From positions 1 through 42,949 of the forward strand of contig JAIXWZ010000003.1 of assembly GCA_027491035.1 (NCBI GenBank): DNA of 42,949 nt, given 5' to 3'. The DNA is from Comamonadaceae bacterium (GTDB lineage: Bacteria; Pseudomonadota; Gammaproteobacteria; Burkholderiales; Burkholderiaceae_C). Below the pieces are notes generated by a model. That model was not told where the DNA came from, did not search any database, and was given only the letters and a program-made list of their open reading frames with translations. This document shows positions 42,470 through 42,949 of the stretch, piece by piece; position 1 is the stretch's first letter, and each line of letters begins with the position of its first letter. The position numbers were made by a program, and so were the translations under genes.

Positions 42470-42949
42470 ATGCTAGAGACCACTTACAACCCCCAAAAAA
42501 TCGAGGGCACCGCCCAGGCCGCCTGGCGCGAGCAAGACGCCTACCGGGTCGGCGAGCGCAGCGACAAGCCGCTGGGCAAGTACTACGCCTGCTCCATGCT
42601 GCCCTACCCCAGCGGCAAGCTGCACATGGGCCATGTGCGCAACTACACCATCAACGACATGCTCACGCGTCAGCTGCGCATGAAGGGCTACAACGTCCTC
42701 ATGCCCATGGGCTGGGACGCATTTGGCCTGCCCGCTGAAAACGCCGCCCTGAAAAACGGCGTGCCGCCGGCCAAGTGGACGTACGAGAACATCGCGTACA
42801 TGAAAAAACAGATGCAGGCCATGGGCCTGGCCATCGACTGGTCGCGCGAGGTGGCCACCTGTGATGCGAGCTACTACAAGTGGAACCAGTGGCTGTTTTT
42901 GAAGATGCTGGAAAAAGGCGTGGCCTACCGCAAAACCCAGGTCGTCAAC
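42470..42949 (+). CDS. leuS: leucyl-tRNA synthetase, N-terminal part (cut by window end)
   Basis: Class I aminoacyl-tRNA synthetase charging tRNA-Leu. Only the first 160 codons are present; the frame is open to the last base. It begins [19 protein letters not shown] and has the HIGH-type motif in [16 protein letters not shown] (about 45-60), then [18 protein letters not shown] and [10 protein letters not shown], typical of bacterial LeuRS. The ATG at 42470 lacks a Shine-Dalgarno sequence. The track omits it because there is no stop codon in the window. Confidence 0.97.
   Translation, partial: MLETTYNPQKIEGTAQAAWREQDAYRVGERSDKPLGKYYACSMLPYPSGKLHMGHVRNYTINDMLTRQLRMKGYNVLMPMGWDAFGLPAENAALKNGVPPAKWTYENIAYMKKQMQAMGLAIDWSREVATCDASYYKWNQWLFLKMLEKGVAYRKTQVVN

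Overview
The window is 43 kb of GC-rich, densely packed chromosome from a betaproteobacterium, most likely Burkholderiales close to Comamonadaceae. I base this on the gene content and order (bamE-dapB-exbB-exbD-leuS, hpf-ptsN-hprK, dprA-smg, yhdP beside glnE, a yybP-ykoY leader before terC) and on how the proteins read. Placement below family is not possible from this alone. I see no rRNA, tRNA, CRISPR array, phage or transposase gene. Nearly all of it is core chromosome.

Layout. (1) 1-353 holds degenerate palindromic repeats, then dprA and smg. (2) 2073-7130 on the minus strand: mltA, then a gap with a second copy of the palindromic repeat, then yajC-secD-secF (Sec translocon accessory complex). 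A 44-aa membrane peptide starts head to head with mltA. (3) 7206-14890 on the minus strand: yhdP, a nitrilase-family amidase, a PAS histidine kinase and a FixJ-type regulator, the last three joined by ATGA overlaps. (4) 14960-22094 plus strand: glnE, then an RND efflux adaptor and pump. (5) 22091-23436 minus strand: a diiron acyl-ACP-desaturase-like protein overlapping the heptose adenylyltransferase gene. (6) 23632-31662 plus strand: a secreted glutathione peroxidase, a 315-bp gap with two operator-like palindromes, then eight tightly packed genes: FAD oxidoreductase, DUF1365, CFA-synthase-like methyltransferase, chalcone-isomerase-like protein, MFS transporter, DUF3833 lipoprotein, SDR and an NTF2-like protein. 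(7) 31685-36960: gst, purB, a DUF3717/DUF1289 protein, a manganese riboswitch with terC, a conserved hypothetical and corA. (8) 37324-42949: hpf-ptsN-hprK, fur, bamE-dapB-exbB-exbD, and the 5' part of leuS cut by the window edge.

The most interesting part is 22.1-31.7 kb. It brings together a desaturase-like protein, a glutathione peroxidase and an operon with the composition of the lipid-modification genes found in sigmaE/ChrR (singlet oxygen) regulons of other proteobacteria. Here there is no rpoE-chrR or photolyase nearby, and two TetR-like operators sit at the probable control region. The chemistry carried out by this set (cyclopropane, methyl-branched or furan fatty acid formation, or another change) cannot be settled from sequence. 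The second clear regulatory element is the terC leader: the 3' strand of its aptamer P1 stem is also the 5' arm of a 14-bp intrinsic terminator, so the two structures exclude each other.
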